Source: Hymenobacter swuensis DY53 (GTDB lineage Bacteria > Bacteroidota > Bacteroidia > Cytophagales > Hymenobacteraceae). From it: a DNA stretch of 64,000 nt. Shown here one piece after another: positions 19,119 through 27,748 of this stretch (within the stretch, counting starts at the first letter, position 1; each line of letters begins with the position of its first letter). The notes beneath the pieces were generated by a model. That model ran no database searches. It saw only the letters and a list, made by a program, of their open reading frames with translations, and was not told the origin of the DNA. A program made the translations under genes and the position numbers. The stretch lies in NCBI RefSeq assembly GCF_000576555.1, contig NZ_CP007145.1, forward strand, positions 3,928,501-3,992,500, given 5' to 3'.

Positions 19119-19832
19119 ATGAAGCTGCCTGATTTCAACGACCTGATTTTGTTTGAAGACGACGATTTCGTCATCATCAACAAGCCCCCATTCCTGGCCA
19201 CGCTCGATGAGCGGTTTGGCGGAGCGCCCAACATCCTGCGCCTGGCCCGCGAGAAATACGAAGACATCCAAGCCTGCCACCGCCTCGACAAGGAAACCAG
19301 TGGGGCGCTAGCGCTGGCTAAAAACCCGGCCGCCTACCGCCACCTGGCCATGCAGTTTGAGGACCGGCAGGTGAAAAAGGTGTACCACGCTGTGGCATGG
19401 GGCGTACATCACTACGACGGCCTCCGTGTGGACCGTAGCATCGAAACCACCACCAAAGGCAAGGCCCGCCTGGCGTACAAGGGCAAACCCGCCGTAACGC
19501 TGGTACGCACGCTGGAGGCCTATGCCCGGCACACGCTGCTGGAATGCCAGCCCGTTACCGGTCGCATGCACCAGATCCGCCTGCACCTAGCCTATCTGCA
19601 AGCCCCCATCGTGGGCGACGGTATGTACGGCGGCGACGATTTCTTCTTGTCGTCGCTCAAAAAGAAGTTCAATGTGAAGCAGGGCGAGGAGGAACAACCC
19701 TTCATCAAGCGGTTTGCTTTGCATGCCCGTCAGCTCACCTTTGCTAAACTAAATGGCGAGCTGGTAACCATTGAAGCCCCCTACCCCAAGGATTTCCGGG
19801 TGCTGGTGGAGAATCTGCAGCAGTACCAGTAA
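19119..19832 (+). CDS. RluA-family RNA pseudouridine synthase
   Basis: Converts uridine to pseudouridine in rRNA or tRNA. 237 residues from the ATG at 19119. The catalytic Asp is in CHRLDKETSGAL; other family motifs are the KVYHAVAWG strand and TGRMHQIRLHLAYLQAPIVGD. There is no N-terminal S4 domain, as in the shorter RluA members; the N-terminus is instead FNDLILFEDDDFVIINKPPFLATL. The target nucleotide cannot be read from the sequence. Promoter at 19081 and a perfect palindromic terminator at 19839. Confidence 0.93.
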   Translation: MKLPDFNDLILFEDDDFVIINKPPFLATLDERFGGAPNILRLAREKYEDIQACHRLDKETSGALALAKNPAAYRHLAMQFEDRQVKKVYHAVAWGVHHYDGLRVDRSIETTTKGKARLAYKGKPAVTLVRTLEAYARHTLLECQPVTGRMHQIRLHLAYLQAPIVGDGMYGGDDFFLSSLKKKFNVKQGEEEQPFIKRFALHARQLTFAKLNGELVTIEAPYPKDFRVLVENLQQYQ

Positions 19833-19838
19833 TTATTT

Positions 19839-19900
19839 AGGTAAGTCCCAACGGAAAGGGCGACGCCATATGGCGTCGCCCTTTCCGTTGGGACTTACCT
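19839..19900. terminator. 62-bp perfect palindrome shared by convergent genes
   Basis: Positions 19839-19900 form one loop-free perfect palindrome centred between 19869 and 19870 (core GGCGACGCCATATGGCGTCG). It is followed by a T-run on the plus strand. On the minus strand it contains the stop codon and last Arg codon of the gene ending at 19895, so it can act as terminator for the plus-strand gene and overlaps the coding end of the other. Confidence 0.95.
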
Positions 19901-21352
19901 TTTTTCAAATACGGCAATCCGCACAGAGTCAACAGTATTTTTTTGACGGTTACGGGGCATAGCTCCCAGCCACCGTAACCGCAGGGATGCGTCAGCTCGC
20001 AGCTTTTCGAATGGCGTACCGCCCTCGACAACGGCGTACCATTCGTCCCAGAACACTAGGCTGCCTGTCGGCAATGGCCATTCCTTATCCTGTAGCACCA
20101 AGGCCGGCCGGTGGCGCGAACCAAACGGATCCAGCTGCGTGGCCATAGCTACATACGGATGCCAGTATACTATCTGAGCTCCATTGTATTTACGAGCAGC
20201 CCAGCGGCCGGCAGCATCCAACAGTAATTGATCAGAGGCCCGCCCGAAGTCCCGCTGCCATCGAAAGGCAATACGCGAACCGGAGAACAGAAACCCGATA
20301 ACGGCCACCATCAGCACCACCCGAATTACCTTTCGGGTTCCGGAGGTGCGCCCCGCCATGCTCAGCAGCCACACGCCCCGCAATACAACTAGGCTCAACA
20401 GCGGCACTATGCTACAAATCACCCGTATCAGCCCCAATGAGCCGAATATACCCAACACCCAGAATACTGTATGAGCCGCCAGAAATACACTAATGCAGCC
20501 GTATACCAACAGTAATTCGGTGGTGAACACCATTTTACGGAGCCTCATGCCGGGTTGCAGCCATGCCCAAATCATACCTGCCCCTCCAAGCCAGAACAGC
20601 CCATACTGCACCCACCCGATGGTATCAGCCACTCCCATAATAAAGTGCCCTGCATGACCTGTAGCAAAAGAGTAGCTGGTATTATGCACTGGGTACGCAT
20701 TGCGGGTGAAAGCCCACATAAAATCCTGATATACAAATAGCCCTGCCACCCCATACACTACAAACCCGAGGCCCAGCCACGGCAATGCTCTCCACTGGCG
20801 TGTCACCAGCAGATAAAAACCATACACAGCAATCAGCAGAAAGCCTTCTGAGCGAGCAAATGGCAGAAATGAGATAACCACTGCCCCCCAACTAACCTGG
20901 CGGCGCAAGGCTAAGGCTACGGCGGCTACCAATACCACACTAAAAGTAGGTTCGGTAAGACCGGAGAACTGAATCCGGAAATAGTCGGCGGAAGAGTAGC
21001 AGCAAATAATGGCCAACCAAGGCCAGGGCAACCGCAGTTGCCGGGCTGCGTCATATGCCAGACCCGCAGCGCAAGCTACCAGCAGGCACTGCAGCACCAT
21101 CACCCCACGCAAACCTAGTTGTGCCGGCCCGGCCATAAGCTGTACCACCAGCGGCTTTGACCATGATTCCAGGAAATTTATGGGATGTTCGAAAGCATAG
21201 CGTGCGAACAGATAGTGCATGATACTGTCGCTGGAATCGTATGTACCCTGAGTCAGCACGGCAGTAAGCAAGGAGATACCTAGTAGCAATAGCAGCAAAG
21301 CATACGTACGGCGGTCAGCAGAGGCAGGAAGATTGGATTCGGGAGAAAGCAT
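19895..21352 (-). CDS. Polytopic membrane protein, glycosyltransferase-like
   Basis: 485 residues from the ATG at 21352 (MLSPESNLPASADRRTYALLLL); a GTG at 21394 is less likely. About ten to twelve hydrophobic helices alternate with short loops. The first large loop (HYLFARYAFEHPINFLESWSK, broken here by family-typical acidic/His residues) resembles GT-C fold lipid-linked sugar transferases (ArnT/PMT-like), which have an Asp-containing first loop: DSSDSIMHY lies there. I cannot assign the donor or acceptor, and the family link is tentative. Its coding end is inside the 62-bp palindrome. Confidence 0.75.
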   Translation of the reverse strand: MLSPESNLPASADRRTYALLLLLLGISLLTAVLTQGTYDSSDSIMHYLFARYAFEHPINFLESWSKPLVVQLMAGPAQLGLRGVMVLQCLLVACAAGLAYDAARQLRLPWPWLAIICCYSSADYFRIQFSGLTEPTFSVVLVAAVALALRRQVSWGAVVISFLPFARSEGFLLIAVYGFYLLVTRQWRALPWLGLGFVVYGVAGLFVYQDFMWAFTRNAYPVHNTSYSFATGHAGHFIMGVADTIGWVQYGLFWLGGAGMIWAWLQPGMRLRKMVFTTELLLVYGCISVFLAAHTVFWVLGIFGSLGLIRVICSIVPLLSLVVLRGVWLLSMAGRTSGTRKVIRVVLMVAVIGFLFSGSRIAFRWQRDFGRASDQLLLDAAGRWAARKYNGAQIVYWHPYVAMATQLDPFGSRHRPALVLQDKEWPLPTGSLVFWDEWYAVVEGGTPFEKLRADASLRLRWLGAMPRNRQKNTVDSVRIAVFEKR

Positions 21353-21427
21353 AGTGGCGGTAAAAATACATAGTAGCCGCAGAGAGTCTATCACTCAGTG
21401 TTTCAGAGACAATTATTAGCCACCAAC

Positions 21428-21457
21428 TTGCATTTTGGCGGAAAGGCGGTAACTTTG
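21428..21457 (+). promoter_or_regulatory. Promoter of the rplM cluster
   Basis: TTG (21428-21430), 19-base spacer, TAACTTTG (21450-21457). The start codon lies 64 bases downstream, leaving room for a leader of about 60 bases. Confidence 0.65.
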
Positions 21458-21521
21458 TGTCCGTTTTCCCCGAACCGTGTTCGGCTTCTTCTTCATTTTC
21501 AAACGCTTATCCTCCTCCCCA

Positions 21522-21974
21522 ATGGATCATCTGAGCTTCAAGACGGTATCCGTCAACAAAGCCAACGCCAACAAGGGCTGGGTTGTGGTTGACGCCGCCG
21601 ACGCTACCCTAGGTCGTCTGGCCAGCCAAATTGCCAACATGTTGCGTGGCAAGCACAAGCCCTCCTTTACGCCCAACTCGGATTGTGGCGACAACGTCAT
21701 CGTCATCAACGCCGACAACCTCCGCGTGACTGGCAAAAAGATGACCGACAAAATCTACATCACCCACTCGGGCTACCCTGGCGGACAGAAGCGCATCAAC
21801 CTGCGCGACAAGAAAGCCAAGGACTCGACGCGCGTGATTGAGCACGCCGTACGGGGCATGCTGCAAGGCAACAAGCTGGGCGCGGAGCAGTTCCGCAACC
21901 TGTATGTGTATGCCGGCGTTGCGCACCCGCACGAAGCTCAGCAGCCCAAGGCTGTTTCTTTCACGAATCTCTAA
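21522..21974 (+). CDS. rplM: 50S ribosomal protein L13
   Basis: Large-subunit ribosomal protein, 150 residues from the ATG at 21522; the open frame upstream to 21477 is not family sequence. Hallmarks: KGWVVVDAADATLGRLASQIA, the LRGKHKPSFTPNSDCGD stretch, ITHSGYPGG, and VRGMLQGNKLG near the C-terminus. It is first in rplM-rpsI-rpsB-tsf, the conserved order in Bacteroidota, with a promoter at 21428. Confidence 0.98.
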   Translation: MDHLSFKTVSVNKANANKGWVVVDAADATLGRLASQIANMLRGKHKPSFTPNSDCGDNVIVINADNLRVTGKKMTDKIYITHSGYPGGQKRINLRDKKAKDSTRVIEHAVRGMLQGNKLGAEQFRNLYVYAGVAHPHEAQQPKAVSFTNL

Positions 21975-22008
21975 GCCGAATTCGGCCTCTCTTTAACCTC
22001 TTCACTTA

Positions 22009-22395
22009 ATGGAAATCTCCAATACCTCTGGTAGAAGAAAAACCTCGGTGGCCCGCATCTACATGCAGGCCGGGCAAGGGAATATCACTATCAACGGCCG
22101 GGACATCAAGGCTTACTTCAGCAATGAGCTCCTGGAAAACATCGTGAACCAGCCTTTGGCGACGGTCGAGCAAGTCGGCCAGTACGACATCAAGGTAAAC
22201 GTGCGCGGTGGTGGCATCTCGGCTCAGGCTGAGGCTATCCGTCTGGCCATCTCGAAAGCCCTTGTAGGCGACAACGAAGAAGTTCGTCCCGCCCTGAAAA
22301 AAGAAGGCTTCCTGACCCGTGACCCGCGCATGGTGGAACGTAAGAAATTCGGTAAGCGCAAAGCTCGTCGTTCGTTCCAGTTCTCGAAACGCTAA
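22009..22395 (+). CDS. rpsI: 30S ribosomal protein S9
   Basis: Small-subunit protein whose C-terminal tail reaches the P-site tRNA. 128 residues. It starts with the S9 strand SGRRKTSVARIYMQAGQGNI and ends with the basic tail VERKKFGKRKARRSFQFSKR, finishing in the conserved SKR. It lies 34 bases after rplM and 20 bases before rpsB, and is almost certainly cotranscribed. Confidence 0.99.
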   Translation: MEISNTSGRRKTSVARIYMQAGQGNITINGRDIKAYFSNELLENIVNQPLATVEQVGQYDIKVNVRGGGISAQAEAIRLAISKALVGDNEEVRPALKKEGFLTRDPRMVERKKFGKRKARRSFQFSKR

Positions 22396-22415
22396 TCTTC
22401 CAGAGGAACTCTATC

Positions 22416-23183
22416 ATGGCTCAGACCACCACGTATAAAGAACTGCTTGATGCCGGTGCCCACTTTGGTCACCTCACGCGCAAGTGGGACCCCAAAATGG
22501 CGCCGTACATCTTCATGGAGAAGAACGGCATCCATATTATTGACCTGAACAAAACCCTCGTTTCGCTCGACCACGCTGCTGCGGCTATCCGCAACATCGC
22601 CAAGAGCGGCCGCAAGGTGCTGTTCGTAGCTACCAAGAAGCAAGCGCAGGAAATCGTAACGGAAGAAGCTAAGCGCCTGAAAATGCCTTTCGTAACGGAC
22701 CGCTGGTTGGGTGGCATGCTCACCAACTTCGCTACCGTACGCAAGTCGCTGAAGAAAATGAGCACCATCGACAAGATGGTGAAGGAAAACACGGCCTACG
22801 CCGCCCTCGCCAAGCGCGAGAAACTGATGATGTCGCGCGAGCGGGAGAAGCTGGAGCGCGTATTGGGTGGCATTGCCGACCTGAGCCGCCTGCCCGCTGC
22901 CCTGTTCGTAATTGACGTGAAGCGTGAGCACATTGCCGTGAAAGAAGCCCAGAAATTGGGTATTCCGGTATTCGCTATGTGCGACACGAACTCGAACCCC
23001 GAGTTGGTGCAATTCCCGATTCCCGCCAACGACGATGCTTCCAAGTCCATCCAGCTCATCGTGAGTGTGATTGGCAAGGCTATGGAAGATGGTCTGTCGG
23101 AGCGCAAAGTCGACAAAGAAGACGCCGACAAGAAGCAAGCCGAAGAAGAAGGCATTCAGGAGAAGCAGAACGCTGACGAATAG
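22416..23183 (+). CDS. rpsB: 30S ribosomal protein S2
   Basis: Small-subunit protein, 255 residues. Recognised by LLDAGAHFGHLTRKWDPKM, the TDRWLGGMLTNFATVR motif and FVIDVKREHIAVKEAQKLGIP with FAMCDTNSNP after it. The C-terminal extension (DKEDADKKQAEEEGIQEKQ) is acidic and low-complexity. Its partner gene tsf follows after a 159-base gap filled by inverted repeats. Confidence 0.99.
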   Translation: MAQTTTYKELLDAGAHFGHLTRKWDPKMAPYIFMEKNGIHIIDLNKTLVSLDHAAAAIRNIAKSGRKVLFVATKKQAQEIVTEEAKRLKMPFVTDRWLGGMLTNFATVRKSLKKMSTIDKMVKENTAYAALAKREKLMMSREREKLERVLGGIADLSRLPAALFVIDVKREHIAVKEAQKLGIPVFAMCDTNSNPELVQFPIPANDDASKSIQLIVSVIGKAMEDGLSERKVDKEDADKKQAEEEGIQEKQNADE

Positions 23184-23197
23184 TCTTGAAGCAGCTG

Positions 23198-23336
23198 GAA
23201 GCTAGGAGCTAGGAGTTAGAATCTGTGATGTCGGCCACTCGCCCATTCAGTTCTGACTTTTAGCTCCTAGCTTCTTTCTGTACTGCTTCCCTCCTCTCAT
23301 TTCATTCTAACTACTAGCTTTTCGCTACTAACTCCC
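23198..23336. repeat. Heptamer inverted repeats between rpsB and tsf
   Basis: Arms 23198-23221 and 23251-23274 pair at 21 of 24 positions. The left arm reads as GAAGCTA GGAGCTA GGAGTTA, i.e. 7-base units with AGYTA. A further stretch at 23303-23336 carries similar units on the minus strand (AAGCTAG TAGTTAG), so more than one pairing is possible. This occupies the whole gap between two cotranscribed translation genes. Confidence 0.85.
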
Positions 23337-23342
23337 AAAGAA

Positions 23343-24182
23343 ATGGCAGCAATTACAGCCGCAGACGTGAACAAACTGCGCACCATGACGGGTGCGGGCA
23401 TGATGGATTGCAAGAAAGCCCTGGTGGAAGCCGATGGCGACTTCGAAGCAGCCCGCGACTTGCTCCGCAAGCAGGGTCAGAAAATTGCCGACAAGCGTTC
23501 GGACAACGAAACGTCGGAAGGCGTGGTGCTGGCCGCCGTCAGCGAGGATGGCACCAACGGCAAGCTGGTGTCGCTGGCCTGCGAAACCGAGCCCGTTTCA
23601 AAGGTCCCCGATTTCAAGGAACTGGCCCAACGCGTGCTGAACACGGCTGTGAAAACCAACGCCGCTACCAAGGAAGAGCTGCTGGCTACTTCGCAGGAAG
23701 ACGGCCGCTCCCTGCAGGAGCACATCACCGACCTGATGGGCAAAATTGGTGAGAAGCTGGTCGTAACGGCCTACGAAAACATCACGGCTGAGAAAGTAGC
23801 TTCCTACATTCACTCCGATAACAAGAAGGGTGTACTCGTGGCTATGAAGAACGTAGGCGGTGCCGACGTAACGACCGTTGGCCGCGACGTAGCGATGCAA
23901 ATCGTAGCCATGAAGCCGGTTGCCCTCGATAAAGACGGCGTTGACTCGGCTACCGTGGAGCGCGAAATCGAAATTGGTAAAGAGCAGGCCCGCTCCGAAG
24001 GCAAGCCCGAGGCGATGCTGGAGAAGATTGCCCAAGGCAAGCTGAACAAGTTCTATAAAGAGAACACCCTGCTCAACCAGGAGTTCGTGAAGGACAACTC
24101 GGTGACCATCGCCCAGCTGCTCGACAAGACGCAGAAAGGCCTGACCATCTCGGACTTCAAACGCGTAGCCATCGTAGGCTAA
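23343..24182 (+). CDS. tsf: Elongation factor Ts
   Basis: Guanine-nucleotide exchange factor for EF-Tu. 279 residues. The N-terminal UBA-like helix pair reads LRTMTGAGMMDCKKALVEADGD, followed by a conserved Asp/Phe-rich core. The dimerisation domain includes SYIHSDNKKGVLVAMKN and the coiled-coil PEAMLEKIAQGKLNKFYKEN. It lies downstream of rpsB, as in most bacteria, and ends at a strong terminator. Confidence 0.99.
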   Translation: MAAITAADVNKLRTMTGAGMMDCKKALVEADGDFEAARDLLRKQGQKIADKRSDNETSEGVVLAAVSEDGTNGKLVSLACETEPVSKVPDFKELAQRVLNTAVKTNAATKEELLATSQEDGRSLQEHITDLMGKIGEKLVVTAYENITAEKVASYIHSDNKKGVLVAMKNVGGADVTTVGRDVAMQIVAMKPVALDKDGVDSATVEREIEIGKEQARSEGKPEAMLEKIAQGKLNKFYKENTLLNQEFVKDNSVTIAQLLDKTQKGLTISDFKRVAIVG

Positions 24183-24206
24183 GCTTCCTCGGAAGTTCAT
24201 GCATAG

Positions 24207-24243
24207 AAAAGCCCTGCTGGTACCTGCCGGCAGGGCTTTTTTG
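24207..24243 (+). terminator. Terminator after tsf
   Basis: AAAAGCCCTGC and GCAGGGCTTTTTT form a stem with a 12-base loop and a T-run. It ends the rplM-tsf cluster. Confidence 0.9.
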
Positions 24244-24256
24244 TTATATTCCAAGC

Positions 24257-24577
24257 ATGAAAGATGCCTGGTCAGCTACATCTGAGCCCTCCGGAGGAAG
24301 TTCATCTAATAAACATTTCCATTGGGGAAAATTCTTCTTGTGGATGGCAGCATCCTTTATTGTGGATGCAGTACTAGCTATAGTAATTCCTCTAATAACG
24401 TTTGCTGCATCCGGTTTCAATATACATGGTAGTACTTCAGGAAGTGAGTTATCCATGTACTACCTATTGAATATTATCCTCTTGGGCTATGCAGCATATA
24501 AAGGACGCGACGCAGCTTTAGGTTGTTTTTGTGGAGCGTTGTTACCTGTAATAACAATGCAGGGATGGTTTGGCTGA
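24257..24577 (+). CDS. Small integral membrane protein, unknown
   Basis: 106 residues with a polar N-terminus (MKDAWSATSEPSGGSSSNK) and three probable membrane stretches: FFLWMAASFIVDAVLAIVIPLI, then LSMYYLLNIILLGYAA, then a shorter C-terminal one (CFCGALLPVITMQGWFG). No family recognised. The base composition here is visibly more AT-rich than on either side, which suggests a recent arrival or relaxed selection. It starts only 14 bases after the tsf terminator and has no clear promoter. Confidence 0.6.
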   Translation: MKDAWSATSEPSGGSSSNKHFHWGKFFLWMAASFIVDAVLAIVIPLITFAASGFNIHGSTSGSELSMYYLLNIILLGYAAYKGRDAALGCFCGALLPVITMQGWFG

Positions 24578-24606
24578 TTTTCAATACATCAGCGGAAAAT
24601 TTTGCA

Positions 24607-25653
24607 CTACTGCCCGTTCAGCAGCATGCGGTAGGCACGCACGCGGGCGGCGGCATTCTGGCGGATGTTGCCGTAGAACAACGCGTAATCGGCGATGTGG
24701 AAGGAGTTGCGCAGTTCGGGATGGCCGGGTAGCAGGAAGCGGGGGTAGCCTTTGGGCTGCGGCGGGTGCACCCACACGAGGCCATTTGTTACCTTGGCAT
24801 CCACTATGCGCTTATCCAGCCGATTAAAATCGTGCGGGACACCGCCCAGGTTCAGGCGGGCCGGAGCCGTAACAGTGTCGCGCGTCCAGGTAAGCGGATT
24901 GACGGCGACACCCTTTTCAAACGCCTTGGCGGCAGTTCCCCAGGCTACCGTGTTCCAGGCCATGTAGCAGCCCGTTTGGGTAGAATCCTCACATGGACGA
25001 AGGTGCTGAAAGTCGTCGGACTTTACATTGAAGCCAATGAGATACGCGGCCACCAGTTGTCGGCGCAGACTGGGGCTGGTTTCAAAGAAATCCTGCAGGA
25101 GCTGGGTGGCATGCACGGTTCCCTGGCTGTGGCTGGCAATGATGATTGGGCGGCCGTGGTTATAATTATCGAGATAGTACTGGAAAGCGGCCTTCACATC
25201 CATATATGCCAAGTCCAGGGCTGCTTTGCCACTGGTATCTTCCTCATCAAAAAACGAGTATAGTGTGGCCTGCCGGTATCGGGGTGCATACACCCGCGCC
25301 GTATTGTTGAAAGCTGTGGCCTGCCCCCGAATCACCGATTCATCGGTGAAGCGGTTGAGCCGCTCATCGGTAAGGCTGGCATTCCACTGCTTGCGCCAGT
25401 AGTAAGTAGTGGGGTGAATAAAGAAAACATCGGCCGGGGCGTTGCGCTGGTTGTCATGCAGCAGCGTGTTGCGGGGCACCACATCGGCAGAGTCGCGCCG
25501 GTCGGGCAGAGCGGCCCAGTTGTCCTCCATGCGGTAGTCAGGGGCCTCGGGAACCGGGGAAACGGCAAAGTCCTGCGCTGGTTTGAGTACTTTCAGGCAG
25601 GCACTCAGCGGCAAAACTCCCAGGATAAGCAGATAGAAAAAACGGAGGCGCAT
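24607..25653 (-). CDS. DUF3089 alpha/beta-hydrolase lipoprotein
   Basis: 348 residues. A lipoprotein signal (MRLRFFYLLILGVLPLSACLK) anchors it in the envelope. The body fits DUF3089, a hydrolase-fold family: VFFIHPTTYYWRKQWNASL, the nucleophile elbow IIASHSQGTVHA (Ser), and a C-terminal region with NSFHIADYALFYGNIR that supplies a candidate His. Substrate unknown. It is upstream-linked on the same strand to the SHOCT protein gene, 93 bases away. Confidence 0.85.
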   Translation of the reverse strand: MRLRFFYLLILGVLPLSACLKVLKPAQDFAVSPVPEAPDYRMEDNWAALPDRRDSADVVPRNTLLHDNQRNAPADVFFIHPTTYYWRKQWNASLTDERLNRFTDESVIRGQATAFNNTARVYAPRYRQATLYSFFDEEDTSGKAALDLAYMDVKAAFQYYLDNYNHGRPIIIASHSQGTVHATQLLQDFFETSPSLRRQLVAAYLIGFNVKSDDFQHLRPCEDSTQTGCYMAWNTVAWGTAAKAFEKGVAVNPLTWTRDTVTAPARLNLGGVPHDFNRLDKRIVDAKVTNGLVWVHPPQPKGYPRFLLPGHPELRNSFHIADYALFYGNIRQNAAARVRAYRMLLNGQ

Positions 25654-25745
25654 TAGAGAAGGTAAAAATCGGCGGGCTATAAAAACGCCAACGCACGCCG
25701 CCGGTTGCAGGCAGCGTGCGTCGGGGCCACCAAAAAGCTGGCCAG

Positions 25746-26924
25746 TTAGTCGCTAAAGTTATTTTCGAGCAGTTTTTCCTGGCGCAGATACACGATTTTA
25801 AAATTCTTGTCGAAGCGCACTCGTACCTGGGCAGCGGTCTGCTGATGCTTCTGCAATGACTGCCGTAACGCGCTGCTTTTCTCCACGAAGGTGACTACCC
25901 GGGAGCCGTCGGCCACGGGCGGGCTTACCTTCAGCGTTCCAGGCTCGATAGTACTCTGCGCCTCCAGAAATTCGGGAAAATGCGACCTGTCAAGCTCGGC
26001 GGTAATAGCGGCCGGCGTGGTATTCTGCTGCAGATAGAAACGCTCTACTCTGGGAGCAAAGTACGCCGAGGCCGAAAAAGGTGCGGCCTGCAGATCGGCA
26101 TAATAGTTCTGCAAAACCCCTTCAATTCGGGCCTGGGCCGCGCTTTCATCGGCTACTACAGGTGTGGCCGACGCATCCTCAGCCGGAGTCGTTACGGGCG
26201 CAGCTACGGAATCGGGGGCGGGCGTAAAGGGCACGACCGGAGCAACACGAATGGTTTCGGGGGCGGCTGCCGGCGGCAGATCAATCTGCTCCGACTGCGG
26301 GCCTTCTTCGGGACGCGTTGCCAGGGAATCGGCAGCGGTGAGGTTGGTGCTGGACAGGCGCTCGGAGTCACGGTTGCCCATCATCAGGTATGCTACCAGG
26401 CCCAACAGCAGCAGTATTCCGCCGATTATGAGAATAGTACCGAGGGGGCTTTTAGCTGGCGCGGTGTAGGGAGCTTCTTCCACATACTCTTCTCCTGCCG
26501 CCGCGGCCGGGGTTATAAAGGCATCCTCCTGGCTGGGCGAAGCCCCGGGCCGGCCGGCTTCCAGTGGGTGCGAGAAACCCGGGGTGGCAGCAGGTGGGGT
26601 CGGCGGCACGGCCATTGCCGGTCCCCCGCCAGTAGATGCGGTGGTTACGGGCGGCAGCAGCGGGTCTTCAATAGGCGCAATGGTGGCCGTGGGGTCGGGC
26701 GTAATCGGAAACGCGGGCGGTATTGCGCCAATGGGCTGACCCAGCGAAACCGACAGATCGGGCTGCGGGGCCGTGGGCGGAGCAGAGGCGGGCGAAGCAG
26801 GCGCAGCAGTGGGGAATAGCAGCTTCTGCTTCAGCACATCGAACTCCTGCTGCGTAATGGTGCCGGCGTCGAGCCATTCCTTGAGCTGGCGCAGGGTATC
26901 GAGGGGAGAAGAGTCTTTTTCCAT
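25746..26924 (-). CDS. SHOCT-domain membrane protein with Pro-rich linker
   Basis: 392 residues in four parts. Residues 1-33 are a short SHOCT helix pair (TLRQLKEWLDAGTITQQEFDVLKQKLL). Residues 35-160 are a Pro/Ala-rich linker. A single membrane helix follows (SPLGTILIIGGILLLLGLVAYLMMG). After another low-complexity stretch, the last 140 residues form a folded domain (RIEGVLQNYYADLQAAPFSASAYFAPRV, then strands VTFVEKSSALRQSL and VRFDKNFKIVYL) similar in outline to NTF2-like folds. SHOCT domains are oligomerisation/regulatory add-ons. The protein likely puts its C-terminal domain in the periplasm. No function assigned. Confidence 0.75.
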   Translation of the reverse strand: MEKDSSPLDTLRQLKEWLDAGTITQQEFDVLKQKLLFPTAAPASPASAPPTAPQPDLSVSLGQPIGAIPPAFPITPDPTATIAPIEDPLLPPVTTASTGGGPAMAVPPTPPAATPGFSHPLEAGRPGASPSQEDAFITPAAAAGEEYVEEAPYTAPAKSPLGTILIIGGILLLLGLVAYLMMGNRDSERLSSTNLTAADSLATRPEEGPQSEQIDLPPAAAPETIRVAPVVPFTPAPDSVAAPVTTPAEDASATPVVADESAAQARIEGVLQNYYADLQAAPFSASAYFAPRVERFYLQQNTTPAAITAELDRSHFPEFLEAQSTIEPGTLKVSPPVADGSRVVTFVEKSSALRQSLQKHQQTAAQVRVRFDKNFKIVYLRQEKLLENNFSD

Positions 26925-26961
26925 GAATCGGGAGAAACGCCTGGAGAGGCGTGGGAGGGCG

Positions 26962-27690
26962 TTATTTTCGGTCGAGGTTGGTAAGGCGGGCGCGACGGCG
27001 CTCTAGCTGCTGTTTACGCAACTCCATGAGACGCACATTGTCGAGCAGCTTCACGGAATCCTCGGCCGATTTGAGCTTGTTGTCGATGTTCTGCTTCTTG
27101 AGCTGCTCGATTTTTTCGAGGTTCGATTTGGTGTTGCCAGCTAGGCTGACGCGCTCCTTTTCGAGTTTTTCCTTCTCCTTCTCAGCGGCAGCTACTTGCT
27201 TCTCAGCTTCCGAAATTTGCTCCCGATAGGCTTTCAGACGGGCAGCGGCAGCAAAGCTCTGCACGATGTTACGCAGGGAGCTGAATTCCGAAGGAGTACC
27301 GGTAGCCGACAGAAACGACTCGGGGCCGGTGGCGGCCCACACCGACAGTTCCGCCACCGAATCGGAGGGCGCGGTGACGGTGGAGTACAGGTCGATGAGC
27401 TTGCCCGTGACGCTGGACATGGGCACCTGTTTAGCCGCCAGAATGTCCTTTTTGCCCACCCCGAATACTCCGTCGCCTTTCAGCCTGATGTTGTAGGTAT
27501 CCTTAAGCCAGCTTTGCCAGAAGTCGCGCGTCCACTGGGCGCTGCCGTCAATCTGCACTTTGAAGGCTTCCCGCTCCCGTTTTTCAAAGTTTACGGTACT
27601 GGTGCGGGTATCGTACAGCTGGGCCTGGGCGGTAGCGGCGGTGGTAAGCAACAAAGTTGCACTCAGCAGCAGATGAGAAACGCGTAGCAT
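26962..27690 (-). CDS. Exported coiled-coil protein, unknown
   Basis: 242 residues. A signal peptide (MLRVSHLLLSATLLLTTAATAQAQ) is followed by a globular part of about 120 residues and then a long charged coiled coil (EAEKQVAAAEKEKEKLEKERVS and on to LRKQQLERRRARL). No family recognised. It probably forms oligomers in the periplasm. It is 37 bases upstream of the SHOCT gene on the same strand, so the two may share a transcript. Confidence 0.75.
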   Translation of the reverse strand: MLRVSHLLLSATLLLTTAATAQAQLYDTRTSTVNFEKREREAFKVQIDGSAQWTRDFWQSWLKDTYNIRLKGDGVFGVGKKDILAAKQVPMSSVTGKLIDLYSTVTAPSDSVAELSVWAATGPESFLSATGTPSEFSSLRNIVQSFAAAARLKAYREQISEAEKQVAAAEKEKEKLEKERVSLAGNTKSNLEKIEQLKKQNIDNKLKSAEDSVKLLDNVRLMELRKQQLERRRARLTNLDRK

Positions 27691-27748
27691 GGTTGAAGGG
27701 AGGAACAGGGAGTGAAACAGAAAAACGCAGTTAACTGCCGGACGGTTA

